Below, piece after piece: positions 1 to 8,257 of a DNA stretch of 64,000 nt. Source of the stretch: Agarilytica rhodophyticola. GTDB taxonomy: Bacteria; Pseudomonadota; Gammaproteobacteria; Pseudomonadales; Cellvibrionaceae. The notes under the pieces were generated by a model. It had not been told where the DNA came from. It saw only the letters and a program-made list of their open reading frames with translations, and did not search any database. Location of the stretch: assembly GCF_002157225.2 (NCBI RefSeq), contig NZ_CP020038.1, forward strand, positions 4,804,501 to 4,868,500, read 5' to 3'. Numbering within the stretch: position 1 is the stretch's first letter; every line of letters begins with the position of its first letter. A program made the position numbers and the translations under genes.

Positions 1-871
1 CATAATTTGCAGCGTCACGCACTAACATAGCTTCGGCTTGGCCAAATACATGCACAGGATCGCCCGCTTTGAAAGGGAAGAAAAATGCTTTCACTTCTAA
101 ACCAGGCAGAGCCGCTTGAGCTTTTTGGATATAAAGTTCAGGATTGGGAGCATCTAGCAATAACCCTTTTTGCTCATAAACGACTTGATTCTCTTTCGCC
201 AATGCAACTTCTGAGATATCTGTCACTTTTTCTAGCCAATACCATATACCAGTCAAAGCAAACAAAAAAGAAAACAATAAAGACCAGAGTCCAGTGCTAT
301 GATGCCAATCAACAAAGAAAACGCGGAGCCCTTTACGCCAACGTAAACGAAATAAATTTTTTAGCCAATTACCCAATAACAAAAAGCCTGTTACCACGGT
401 CACCAACAACGACAAACCGAAGAGGCCAACGATAAACACACCGTTAAAAGTAAACTTTGTTGGTACAATAAAAAGCTGTTTGTGGAAAATTCGAAAGAAA
501 TTTTTGATACTCATCCTATCCCGAGCAGCAAGCACTGCTCCTGTAAAAGGATCGAGATAGACAGTCACCTCACCAGAGTCGAGATCTCGTAAAAATACTT
601 GAAGGGCAAGATAATCTTCTGAGGGGCTACGTATAGCATAAATGTTTCCTCGAGGATAAAGTGCCTGCACATTGTGATAAGCACTCGCTAAAGAAATACG
701 CTCCTCGCCTTCTGCAGCTGCAACTGGACGAATTTCACTGTCTAATAGCCAATCAAGCTCATAACTTAAAGTCGCAATCGTGCCGGAAAAACAGATCACA
801 AATAGCAAAAAGCCTAAATTTAATCCTAACCATCCATGAAGTGAAAAAAGGGTTTTATTTGAGATCTTCAT
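1..871 (-). CDS. PepSY-associated TM helix protein (partial)
   Basis: The reverse strand is open from an ATG at 871 to the window edge (290 codons), so the C-terminus is missing. The N-terminus holds the block SLHGWLGLNLGFLLFVICFS, a first membrane helix typical of PepSY_TM (PiuB-like) inner-membrane proteins. Further helices follow at about residues 145-170, and a WHHSTGLWSLL block at about residue 190 leads into another helix. Members are often co-transcribed with TonB-dependent siderophore receptors and are thought to take part in iron-siderophore reduction; that role is inferred here. No strong Shine-Dalgarno is visible. A weak Fur-like site lies about 350 bp upstream. The following gene in this direction is outside the window. 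Confidence 0.85.
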   Translation of the reverse strand, partial: MKISNKTLFSLHGWLGLNLGFLLFVICFSGTIATLSYELDWLLDSEIRPVAAAEGEERISLASAYHNVQALYPRGNIYAIRSPSEDYLALQVFLRDLDSGEVTVYLDPFTGAVLAARDRMSIKNFFRIFHKQLFIVPTKFTFNGVFIVGLFGLSLLVTVVTGFLLLGNWLKNLFRLRWRKGLRVFFVDWHHSTGLWSLLFSFLFALTGIWYWLEKVTDISEVALAKENQVVYEQKGLLLDAPNPELYIQKAQAALPGLEVKAFFFPFKAGDPVHVFGQAEAMLVRDAANY

Positions 872-1022
872 ATTTTAGAGACTACTCATAGAAAAGCTAT
901 TATCACAGTTTGCATATGCAAGCTTGTTAGAATCATCGCCCTGCCCTAATTAGCAAATATACGTGCCACCAGGTGATTCTGACCGGCCATTATTTGGCAC
1001 ATTAAACAACACTCTAAAACCC

Positions 1023-1050
1023 CTTTCTAACTGCGAAGCTTTCTAACTGC
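1023..1050. repeat. 12-bp tandem direct repeat, 16-bp period
   Basis: CTTTCTAACTGC occurs at 1023-1034 and again at 1039-1050, separated by GAAG. Exact spacing suggests either a slippage duplication or a pair of binding sites. No regulator is recognisable. Confidence 0.6.
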
Positions 1051-1222
1051 ACCTCCGAAAATACAGCTTAAAGGGAACCTCTGTACACAGCAAAAACCAA
1101 CTAAAATCATACAATTTAAGAATAAAATACAACTCACCTAATGATGTTGGTGTTTACCGCACTCACTTTTCGTATAGAAATGGGTCGTTTAATTGTAATA
1201 AAAGACCAAACAAGGTTTTTTT

Positions 1223-1241
1223 GCAAATGAGAATTATTACA
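1223..1241. promoter_or_regulatory. Weak Fur-box-like site
   Basis: The 19-mer at 1223-1241 (core AATGAGAATTATTA) matches the classical Fur 19-bp consensus at 13 positions by my count. It is plausible for a PepSY-type gene but lies about 350 bp from that start, so the link is tentative. Confidence 0.3.
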
Positions 1242-1559
1242 TTTAAGATGCCGTTCTGTAAATAAGCACGCAGCAAAAATCTGATAGATTTTACCCTTGT
1301 CTAAATTCAAACCGGGTTTGTTGTGCTATTACTTACACATTTTGAAATGCTTCATGCATAAGTATCCCTTCTGTAAAATGTCATTAGAGACATTATCGGG
1401 GGTATGTTGACACAAAAATCAACATGCCTATACTTGCTATATATACAAAATACCAGCTTTTATAAAATCTTTTATGAAGTATAGGTAGCCCAAAAACTAT
1501 ATTTTGCACACTTGAATCTGGTAGCTATTGTTAACGGATAAACACAAGAAGGAATCATT

Positions 1560-2540
1560 ATGCTTCGCTACATCATCTTTAGCATATTCTGCATAATCAT
1601 TTTAGGATGTACTACACCCACCAACACTAAGATTCAAGCTTCTGCCGATGATCGGCGCTATCAAAGCCGCCAATTGCCTGGAATCAGTTACAAACTTATA
1701 AAAAAGCTAGATGCAATATCGAGTCTAGTGATTCCCCCTGCAAACCAGCGAGGTATTATTAAGCCTGATTTCCCATCGGCTTTGGCCCTATTAAATGAAA
1801 TAGAAGATGATTGTAAACTAGGGTGTAATAACTATGAGAAATCTCAAATTCATAGGTACTACGGCTATATTTATTATCGACTTAATACACTTGAAAAGGC
1901 TAAGAGTGCTTATGATCAAGTATTAGCATACTCCCCTGATATACCCGTGGCAGTCGAGCTTGATACTTTACGTGCAGCACTAAATACCGCCGTTAAATTA
2001 CAGAAACTTGAGGAAATAAGACCGTACTTAACAAAAATTGAAGCTTTGGCACCTCAGCAATTTGGAACGATAGCCTACGTAGAAGCTGTAGAGCTATACG
2101 ATGAAGGCTTCAAGCAAGGAGCGTTGCGTGTAATTGATGTGTTAATCGATAAATATAAAAACCAAGAAGCTTCAGCCACATATTACAGCCTAAAAATAAG
2201 TATTCTTAACTCTCAAGGAAAAACGGATGAAATACCTGTTCTTGAAAAAGAGATTGAAAAATTTGAAGCTTACAACGAAACTCTAGTTTATTCAGTTACG
2301 CCTACTTTTCCCAAAAAAGCAATCCAGAGCAAAATCAATGGCTATTGTACTGTTGAATTCTCTATTCGACATACTGGCAAAACGTATGAACACAAAATAG
2401 TCGACTGCCCCAATCCTATATTCATACCAAGTAGTATAGAAGCAGCTAAGATGTTTATTTACAGACCAAAGATAGTGAATGGCAAAGCCATTAACATTAA
2501 AGGAGTAAGGAATCGCTTTACTTTTAACTATGGCAACTAA
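1560..2540 (+). CDS. TPR lipoprotein with TonB C-terminal domain
   Basis: The 326-residue product starts with a lipoprotein signal (lipobox ILGC, Cys17). The middle (about 60-220) is helical and TPR-like, including YYRLNTLEKAKSAYDQVL. The last 90 residues match the TonB_C pattern: PTFPKKAIQSKINGYCTVEF, then a Phe-x-Pro segment, YRPK, a G-KAI turn and a closing RFTFNY strand. TonB_C normally binds TonB boxes or peptidoglycan from an inner-membrane anchor, whereas here the anchor is a lipid. It may be a periplasmic energy-transducer-like or envelope assembly factor; the function is unknown. The start is supported by AAGGAA 6 bp before the ATG. It is monocistronic and convergent with the next gene. 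Confidence 0.8.
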   Translation: MLRYIIFSIFCIIILGCTTPTNTKIQASADDRRYQSRQLPGISYKLIKKLDAISSLVIPPANQRGIIKPDFPSALALLNEIEDDCKLGCNNYEKSQIHRYYGYIYYRLNTLEKAKSAYDQVLAYSPDIPVAVELDTLRAALNTAVKLQKLEEIRPYLTKIEALAPQQFGTIAYVEAVELYDEGFKQGALRVIDVLIDKYKNQEASATYYSLKISILNSQGKTDEIPVLEKEIEKFEAYNETLVYSVTPTFPKKAIQSKINGYCTVEFSIRHTGKTYEHKIVDCPNPIFIPSSIEAAKMFIYRPKIVNGKAINIKGVRNRFTFNYGN

Positions 2541-2572
2541 CGATAAATTAAAGGTATGAAGTATAAAATATA

Positions 2573-3034
2573 CTACTCAGACACACTGAGCTTCATCTCT
2601 ATAACATTTGGCTCGAAACCAACTTTTTCATAGGCTTTTATGGCCGCACTATTTTGGCAATATACATCCAGGTAAAAATCAGTTACCCCCCTGGTTTTAC
2701 TCCATGAAATAAGCTTATCAATAATATGTTGATTAACCCCTTTACCACGATATTCAGGCACAACAAACATAAATCCTAAATATGAGTGATAATCGTGTTT
2801 AAATGAAACCTTAGATTCCCTTATCTGTGCATAGCCGGTAGCAACAATAGTTGCAGAGGCCTCTGCAACAAGAACATAAGCATCATCACTCGAAATTAGG
2901 TGTTCTAAATTATAATATGTGGTTTTTTCGGATTTAATAGAGGAGTTAAATGGCCTTTCGGCATCGATAATACGTTGTTCCAGCTCAAGCAGCTGAGGAA
3001 TATCATTCAAGTTTGCTTCTCTATAATCAGGCAT
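2573..3034 (-). CDS. GNAT family N-acetyltransferase
   Basis: The 153-residue protein has the GNAT acetyl-CoA motif A, FMFVVPEYRGKGVNQHIIDK (about 88-107), followed by LDVYCQNSAAIKAYEKVGFE, the usual C-terminal beta-alpha ending. The N-terminal REANLNDIPQLLELEQ helix is the standard acceptor-side start. The substrate cannot be told. The ATG is preceded by AAGGA at good spacing. It may be the last gene of a leftward run with the two genes to its right (gaps of 54 and 73 bp). Confidence 0.85.
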   Translation of the reverse strand: MPDYREANLNDIPQLLELEQRIIDAERPFNSSIKSEKTTYYNLEHLISSDDAYVLVAEASATIVATGYAQIRESKVSFKHDYHSYLGFMFVVPEYRGKGVNQHIIDKLISWSKTRGVTDFYLDVYCQNSAAIKAYEKVGFEPNVIEMKLSVSE

Positions 3035-3088
3035 AACATAATCCTTATTAGCAAAATGGTGAAAGTAAAATAAAGGATTTAGTCGATT

Positions 3089-3451
3089 TTACAAGGCTTG
3101 CCAATCCATATAGGCAACGATAGCCCCCTGCCGTTTTGGCTGTTTTGCCGCAGCTTGATTCCATCTTCGGATTAACGCAAGATTATATGCAGTTTTCGCA
3201 ATTGCGATAGCATAATTAGAACAATACTCCGAAAACATAGGCGTACGCTGTTTTAAAATATCAAGTGCTTCGGTATCGCGTTGCAAATCCAATAGGACTG
3301 CGGAATAGTTGCTTAATAACAGAGGGTCGTCCTCACCACTATCAATTGCGTCTTTTAGCAAATGAGCGGCCTCTTCTAAAAGTTCAGTAAACTTACTGTG
3401 GTCACTCCAAGCTTCACGATATAATTTTACAGACTCATCTACTACGTTCAT
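3089..3451 (-). CDS. Small TPR-like hypothetical protein
   Basis: A 120-residue soluble protein without signal peptide. It is almost entirely helical, with helix-turn-helix pairs such as LLLSNYSAVLLDLQRDTEALDI and YNLALIRRWNQAAAK that look like degenerate tetratricopeptide units. It is preceded by AGGGA about 9 bp before the ATG. It sits between two acetyltransferase genes on the same strand. I do not recognise a specific family. A scaffold or protein-interaction role is only a guess. Confidence 0.6.
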   Translation of the reverse strand: MNVVDESVKLYREAWSDHSKFTELLEEAAHLLKDAIDSGEDDPLLLSNYSAVLLDLQRDTEALDILKQRTPMFSEYCSNYAIAIAKTAYNLALIRRWNQAAAKQPKRQGAIVAYMDWQAL

Positions 3452-3524
3452 GGTTTATATCCCTAATAATATATAACGCTGATGTCGGTAGCTCTGCGCA
3501 ACACACACCCATGTCCCCTTTTCA

Positions 3525-4052
3525 TTAAGAATCATAATCACTGGGTATGACGGAATAGCACTTAGCGGGACTCGACACTCCACTCAGTATGATTTTATTG
3601 CGAAACGTACCCTCGTACATACCCCCCAACTTGGATGCAACCCTATTGCTAGCGCTGTTATCTGGATGTACATGAATCTCTATACGCTGAAAACCTAGCG
3701 ACCGGAAGGCATATTTTATCGCTAAACGCGCAGCTTGAGTACAGACTCCCTGGCCCAAAGCAGAGGTTCTCACCCAATACCCAAGATTGCCAACTTTGTG
3801 CTGAGGCACAACTTGATTGATACCAACAGAGCCGAGAATCTCGCCAGAATAAACACTCTCAATGACAAACCTATAGTCTGTGCCTTTTTCCCAAACCTGA
3901 GCTGCAGATGAAATCCACTGTATAGCATCTTCCATGCTGTAGTCGTGTGTACACCATGACAACCACTGGCTTATATGTGAAGCTGAATCTACAACGGCTG
4001 CGTAGAATGCTTGCGCATCAGATTCACTAAATTGACGAATACCTATTTCCAA
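3525..4052 (-). CDS. RimJ/RimL-type GNAT acetyltransferase
   Basis: I place the start at a TTG (4052) because AAGGAGG lies 6 bp upstream and because the family similarity begins there (LEIGIRQFSESDAQAFYAAV). A longer frame to 4148 has no such signal. The 175-residue product follows the RimJ/RimL plan: HISQWLSW, then LGSVGINQV, NLGYWVRTSALGQGVCTQAA (acetyl-CoA loop), and FQRIEIHVHPDNSASNRVA before KLGGMYEG. Members acetylate N-terminal amines of ribosomal proteins or small amines. The actual substrate is unknown. It reads towards the TPR-like and GNAT genes. Confidence 0.85.
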   Translation of the reverse strand: MEIGIRQFSESDAQAFYAAVVDSASHISQWLSWCTHDYSMEDAIQWISSAAQVWEKGTDYRFVIESVYSGEILGSVGINQVVPQHKVGNLGYWVRTSALGQGVCTQAARLAIKYAFRSLGFQRIEIHVHPDNSASNRVASKLGGMYEGTFRNKIILSGVSSPAKCYSVIPSDYDS

Positions 4053-4397
4053 GATTATCCTCCTTAATCTAGAGACGATATACCCTAAAATCAGCTGTAA
4101 AGGGTCAGACAAAACGACGCTGTTGTTCTTTATAAGCCCAATCTGCAAAGCTTCACAGCAGACTAAGGTTACTCTCTATCTAGGTGTACAATTACACTTG
4201 ACGAGCTTCAATGCAAGTAAAAAATCCGACGCTTAAAAGGCTACACACGTTTAGAAAAAGTAAGACTCTCTTGTTGTAAATTTACGTTTTAACTCACTGA
4301 TCAATCGACATTCAATATTCAACAGGTATAATTGGCCAAAAAACGGACTAATAAAAATTCTAATATTGATTTCAAATTTATATTGATAGGTGTGAAA
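4053..4397. other. Intergenic region between divergent genes
   Basis: There are 345 bp with no convincing gene. A short inverted repeat (GTGTA-CAAT-TACAC, about 4184-4197) could be an operator. The rest is AT-rich promoter-like DNA for the rightward gene. Confidence 0.4.
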
Positions 4398-5327
4398 ATG
4401 AAGTTTGATGTTCAGAAAAGTACGATAATAGATGCTCCCATCTCCAAGGTTCGCGAACTAGTGGAAGACTTCAACCACTGGAATAGTTGGTCTCCCTGGA
4501 CAGTTCTAGAACCCAATTGTGCGGTTAGCGTTTCAGGCACTTCGAACAAACCAGGACATTCCATGAGTTGGGAAGGTGAAATTATTGGCTCAGGAAAAAA
4601 CACGCTTCGTTTAACCAATCCACAGCAACTCCACTACGATTTAGAGTTTTTTAAACCCTGGAAATCAAAAGCCCAGGTGAGTTTTTTATTTGAAGAGCTA
4701 GATGAGAAGACAAAAGTTACCTGGATAATGAATTCAAGCATGCCTTTTTTCATGTTCTTTATGATTAAGACTATGCAGAACATGATCGGAATGGATTACG
4801 ACCGCGGTCTTAGAATGCTAAAAGAAATGACCGAGCATGACCATGTTAATGGTACGACAACAAACAACGGTATTGTGGAATATAAAGGTTTCTCTTATGT
4901 AGGCATACAGCGACGTGTTGCCATCTCAGATATGCCCACAGCCATGCAAAAAGACTTTGAAAAGTTGGTTAACGATATTGTTATAGATGGCAAGAAAGGC
5001 GCCATGCACTGGGTGTGTATCTACCCAAAGTTTGACATCAAAAATATGGAAGCGACCTACATTGCTGCAGTTTCAGATGAAGATCTAGGCGGCTTAGATT
5101 TGGGGGCTGAATATGTAAAAGGAAAAATAAATGATGGTAATTCGCTCGAGATCAAACACGATGGCGCCTATGATTTCCTCGGTAATGCCTGGTCAATGGG
5201 CATGATATATATGCGCGCTAAAAAAATTAAAGGTAAAGATTTCCCTTTCGAGCAATACTGGAATAGCCCTATGGAAGTGTCTGCGGAGGAGTTAAAGACA
5301 AGTGTTTATTTTCCGCTAAAAAAATGA
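4398..5327 (+). CDS. SRPBCC domain fused to GyrI-like effector-binding domain
   Basis: I start at the ATG at 4398 (MKFDVQKSTIIDAPISKV), with AGGTG just upstream; the frame extends 22 codons further but without a better signal. Residues 1-150 are a polyketide-cyclase/SRPBCC fold (IDAPISKVRELVEDFNHWNSWSPW, then a GWEGEIIGSG-like strand pair). Residues about 160-309 are a GyrI-like/AraC effector-binding domain (VEYKGFSYVGIQRRV, ending GKDFPFEQYW). Such fusions bind hydrophobic small molecules but no reaction is established. It lacks a DNA-binding domain. It is monocistronic and convergent with a small secreted protein. Confidence 0.85.
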   Translation: MKFDVQKSTIIDAPISKVRELVEDFNHWNSWSPWTVLEPNCAVSVSGTSNKPGHSMSWEGEIIGSGKNTLRLTNPQQLHYDLEFFKPWKSKAQVSFLFEELDEKTKVTWIMNSSMPFFMFFMIKTMQNMIGMDYDRGLRMLKEMTEHDHVNGTTTNNGIVEYKGFSYVGIQRRVAISDMPTAMQKDFEKLVNDIVIDGKKGAMHWVCIYPKFDIKNMEATYIAAVSDEDLGGLDLGAEYVKGKINDGNSLEIKHDGAYDFLGNAWSMGMIYMRAKKIKGKDFPFEQYWNSPMEVSAEELKTSVYFPLKK

Positions 5328-5445
5328 GAAAAACACAGTGACTGCGATAATAGAAAAACTTGGGTTACAAGAGAACTAGTGAAAAATAAATTATTCTCTT
5401 GCTAAGATTAAGATGAGTACTTATCACACATTACTTTATATCGTC

Positions 5446-5586
5446 ATATTGGGCCATGTTAACACTAATTTCATTGCTTCTATCGATTGACCTGCGAAAG
5501 TGATTGACACGTAAAAGGCGCAATCAACTGATCTGCAAAAGGCACAACCCAATATAGGTGTGATTAGTGTTAACAAGCCCTAATAT
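5446..5586. repeat. MITE-like element with imperfect terminal inverted repeats
   Basis: About 140 non-coding bp lie between convergent genes. The ends are inverted copies: a perfect 13-bp core (5457-5469 against 5563-5575) extends outwards through GGGC/GCCC and ATATT with one or two single-base indels. The interior contains three related units of about 20 bp (CTGCGAAAGTGATTG, CGTAAAAGGCGCAATC, CTGCAAAAGGCACAA). No transposase is present. It could be a non-autonomous transposable element or a long-armed structured RNA. Confidence 0.5.
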
Positions 5587-5614
5587 TCGATTTAATAAAC
5601 GCCTCTATCTGACT

Positions 5615-5938
5615 TTATTTATCAGACACTACATATATTAATTTGCATGGGCCACTTTCGCTCATACGAACCCATATAGGGCGGTTATCGGTGTGAGCAG
5701 ACAAAAGTAATTTATAAATAGCGTCATAGTTTCTCACCCATGGACTTATAGTAATATAGCCTTGGCTACCAGCGTCACAGCTAAGTCCTCGCTCATCTCC
5801 TGAAGTACTTATTCTAGTGTCACCATCTGCAGTAACATAAAGCCTTGTAATTGTCACATTAGTGCAACTCAACCCAGAACATCCCGCGAATACATCTCCT
5901 GCTAAAAAAATACCAAAAATAACGAGCAAATATTTCAT
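5615..5938 (-). CDS. Small secreted protein, CKI-tail family
   Basis: The 107-residue product has a clear signal peptide (MKYLLVIFGIFLAGDVFAG) and a mature domain of about 88 residues with cysteines at CSGLSC, LSC and PCK. The C-terminal pattern NYDAIYKLLLSAHTDNRPIW...GPCKLIYV resembles the protein at 36127-36441 and fits a small beta-barrel exported domain. I do not know its function. It is isolated, with its own hairpin terminator-like structure upstream separating it from the beta-helix gene. Confidence 0.7.
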   Translation of the reverse strand: MKYLLVIFGIFLAGDVFAGCSGLSCTNVTITRLYVTADGDTRISTSGDERGLSCDAGSQGYITISPWVRNYDAIYKLLLSAHTDNRPIWVRMSESGPCKLIYVVSDK

Positions 5939-5961
5939 TTCGATAACTCCTAAGTATTAAT

Positions 5962-5997
5962 AGAAAATAAGCTCGAATATTTCACCGAGCTTATTTG
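5962..5997 (-). terminator. Hairpin terminator after beta-helix gene
   Basis: A perfect 11-bp stem (5965-5975 with 5986-5996, AAATAAGCTCG) has a 10-nt loop and T-rich sequence after it on the minus strand. It lies 200 bp beyond the stop at 6197 and just upstream of the small secreted gene. Confidence 0.6.
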
Positions 5998-6196
5998 CCA
6001 ATTAACAATAGGTCATATTTGCAATGTGTTATCAGTTTAGATGCCATTATTTTAATATAAATTTTAGTTCTTATTGATACCCATTTAATTATCATTGATT
6101 TAGATAATTGGCAACCAAACTTACACCCGGCTTTCGTTATCAACGATAGTGATGGTAACTGAAGCATTTTTTAATGTATTTTGGTTACCCACCAGA

Positions 6197-8257
6197 TTAC
6201 TTTTTACAAGGACCGCTACCGCCACAGAAACAAACATACTTAGGCTTAAATTGATTCCAAACATTACACCAAGCATTTGATGCGCCAGTAACACTTTTAC
6301 ATTGTGCGGAGTTGTTATCATTGTTGTCACATGCAAATGTGCCGCCACTGTTGCTGACGCCTTCGGGATTAATGGTGACGTTTATAGTATGGCTGTTCCA
6401 GACGTTCGTATTATCTTGGGCGTGAACTTTGATTTCATGGGTACCAACTGAAAGGTTTTCTGCGGTAAACACATAAGGAGGGGTTTTATCCGTTTGCACC
6501 CAGCCGCCATCAACATACATACTCGTATGGTCAAGTCCAGATTCATCACTCGCATTAACGTTTACTGTAATTTTCGAGCCTTCAGTGAAGCTGGCATCAT
6601 TGGCAGGTGAGGTGATTGTGATACTTGGAGGCATTGGCGTCACTCCTTGGCAACTTGGTAACCCACCTATGTTGGAAAGCAATGAGTCGTCTCTCAAGCA
6701 CATATCCGTTATCTCATTTGGCTGAATACTTGGATTACTTTTGTCAGATGCTGATGTGGATACTTCTGCGACTGACGACATATTCACGGTAGGAATGTAT
6801 TGGTTATTACCACCACCGATTAGAGGCGCTTTCACTTGCTTGGTCTTTGTGCTGGTATTCTCTCTGTAAAATATAGAATTATTGAGTTCTACTCTCGATG
6901 GGATATTTCCAGCCCAAAACATGATATCACTGGCTACAGCACCATTTCTCGGTTCATTTTTATAGAAAGTACAATTATCAAAAGAACCTGACTCAGGTAT
7001 ATTTTGTAAGAATACAGCACCTTGTTGTATGGATTCTGATGTATCGAGAAAGTTTGTATTTGCAAAAATACAATTACTAAACTCAAAGTTATTAATCACT
7101 CTAATATTAGCCTGCCCTACATCATTATTATAAAATACAGAATTCGTCATTTTTATTGTTGCACTATTACCATGAAAAACAATAACGCCAGCAAAAAATG
7201 CTCTATTAAAATTACTAACGCCGGCGTAGTTATTGTATTTATTGTTGCTAAACTCGCTGTTATCAATAATCAATGTAGGTTCGTTATTAGAAGGCATTCC
7301 AGGAGAAAATCCACTTACTGGAGCGGCAAATACTTCAATACCGGACACTTTTACGTTTGCAGAGTTGCGTGTGAACTTAGATCCATATATCTCAAGAGGT
7401 TTTACTGTTCTATCCACCCGCAGTGCACCAGCACCCTCCACTACATTCATATAGCCCACAGTGGAACTGTAACCGTTGGATAAGTTAGAGTCGAATTCAC
7501 TGTTGATAATAGTAAGTTTTTGTATTGACGTGGCGCCAATAGCACCACCGGTAACCGCTTTGTTATTTTTAAATACGCTACCAAATACCTCTCCGGAAGT
7601 TCCATAATTAAATCGTATGGCCGCACCGTTTTGATTCTCACCCATGCCTTTAAAATGTGAAACGGTATTATCTAAGAACTGACAATTTCTGACCCTTAAC
7701 GATGAAAAATATGGCCCGGATTGCGTTACTTCTATAGCACCTCCTCCCGTCCGGTATATCTTCTTAAGGTTATCCATTGACTTCCCTTGAAAGTTTGCAT
7801 TCCTAAAGATCGCATCTTGGACAATAAGTCGAACACTTCCCCTAAGTAAAAAGATACTGCTTTTATTTGTTCCATTAAATGTAATATCAGCGCCTTGAAT
7901 AACAATAGTTCTTATTTTATCTCGATTCCTGTACTCAGGAAAAAGTTCTATGACTTCATTGAAGTTAATAGTCGCCGGGCCTGTATTACTAAAACGTAGA
8001 ACGCCACCGTTGTTATTAAGTAAGTCAGTAAGGCCTTTTTTCAAATCGCTATAATTTGGGGCTACGACTATCTGGTCAATATTATTACCTGGGTTAGCGG
8101 GGACAGCATTGGGCATTTGTGACGGGTTGCTATTATTTCTTCCGTAAGTCTCCCATAAAGCGTTTGCTGCGACTCTACGAGACTCGACAATTTGGGCTTG
8201 TACTACACTACTAGAAATAATTAGGAATGCAGTTATAAATAAAAATATTTTTTTCAT
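6197..8257 (-). CDS. Secreted beta-helix protein with Ig-like domain and Cys-rich tail
   Basis: The start is at 8257 (MKKIFLFITAFLIISSSVVQA signal peptide), with GGAG upstream; the open frame begins earlier but without signal. The 686-residue product has a right-handed parallel beta-helix region (about 60-500), with many turns of the type FRNANFQG, CQFLDNTV, FDSNLSN, FSNNKYNN and FYNNDVG. An Ig-like domain (about 544-630, PSITITSPANDASFTEGS) and a 45-residue tail with six cysteines follow. This layout suits an extracellular polysaccharide lyase-like or adhesive protein. No catalytic triad is recognisable, so the activity is open. The tail may be a surface- or matrix-binding module. Confidence 0.75.
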   Translation of the reverse strand: MKKIFLFITAFLIISSSVVQAQIVESRRVAANALWETYGRNNSNPSQMPNAVPANPGNNIDQIVVAPNYSDLKKGLTDLLNNNGGVLRFSNTGPATINFNEVIELFPEYRNRDKIRTIVIQGADITFNGTNKSSIFLLRGSVRLIVQDAIFRNANFQGKSMDNLKKIYRTGGGAIEVTQSGPYFSSLRVRNCQFLDNTVSHFKGMGENQNGAAIRFNYGTSGEVFGSVFKNNKAVTGGAIGATSIQKLTIINSEFDSNLSNGYSSTVGYMNVVEGAGALRVDRTVKPLEIYGSKFTRNSANVKVSGIEVFAAPVSGFSPGMPSNNEPTLIIDNSEFSNNKYNNYAGVSNFNRAFFAGVIVFHGNSATIKMTNSVFYNNDVGQANIRVINNFEFSNCIFANTNFLDTSESIQQGAVFLQNIPESGSFDNCTFYKNEPRNGAVASDIMFWAGNIPSRVELNNSIFYRENTSTKTKQVKAPLIGGGNNQYIPTVNMSSVAEVSTSASDKSNPSIQPNEITDMCLRDDSLLSNIGGLPSCQGVTPMPPSITITSPANDASFTEGSKITVNVNASDESGLDHTSMYVDGGWVQTDKTPPYVFTAENLSVGTHEIKVHAQDNTNVWNSHTINVTINPEGVSNSGGTFACDNNDNNSAQCKSVTGASNAWCNVWNQFKPKYVCFCGGSGPCKK

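Larger units (their letters stand above)
872..1559. other. Intergenic region with direct repeat and Fur-like site
   Basis: There are 688 bp between two divergent genes. I see no convincing coding frame. It contains a 12-bp direct repeat (1023-1034 and 1039-1050) and a Fur-like site at 1223-1241. It should also carry the promoters of both flanking genes. The part next to 1560 is AT-rich. Confidence 0.6.

Noticed and set aside
85-891. Two rightward frames in the first 0.9 kb
   Set aside because: They are antisense to the PepSY membrane protein, which has clear family motifs.
5446-5586. Integron attC site
   Set aside because: The inverted ends do not fit the GTTRRRY/RYYYAAC boxes and there is no integrase or cassette array.
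6121-6348. 75-codon leftward frame at the end of the beta-helix gene
   Set aside because: Out-of-frame overlap with the Cys-rich tail; no start signal.
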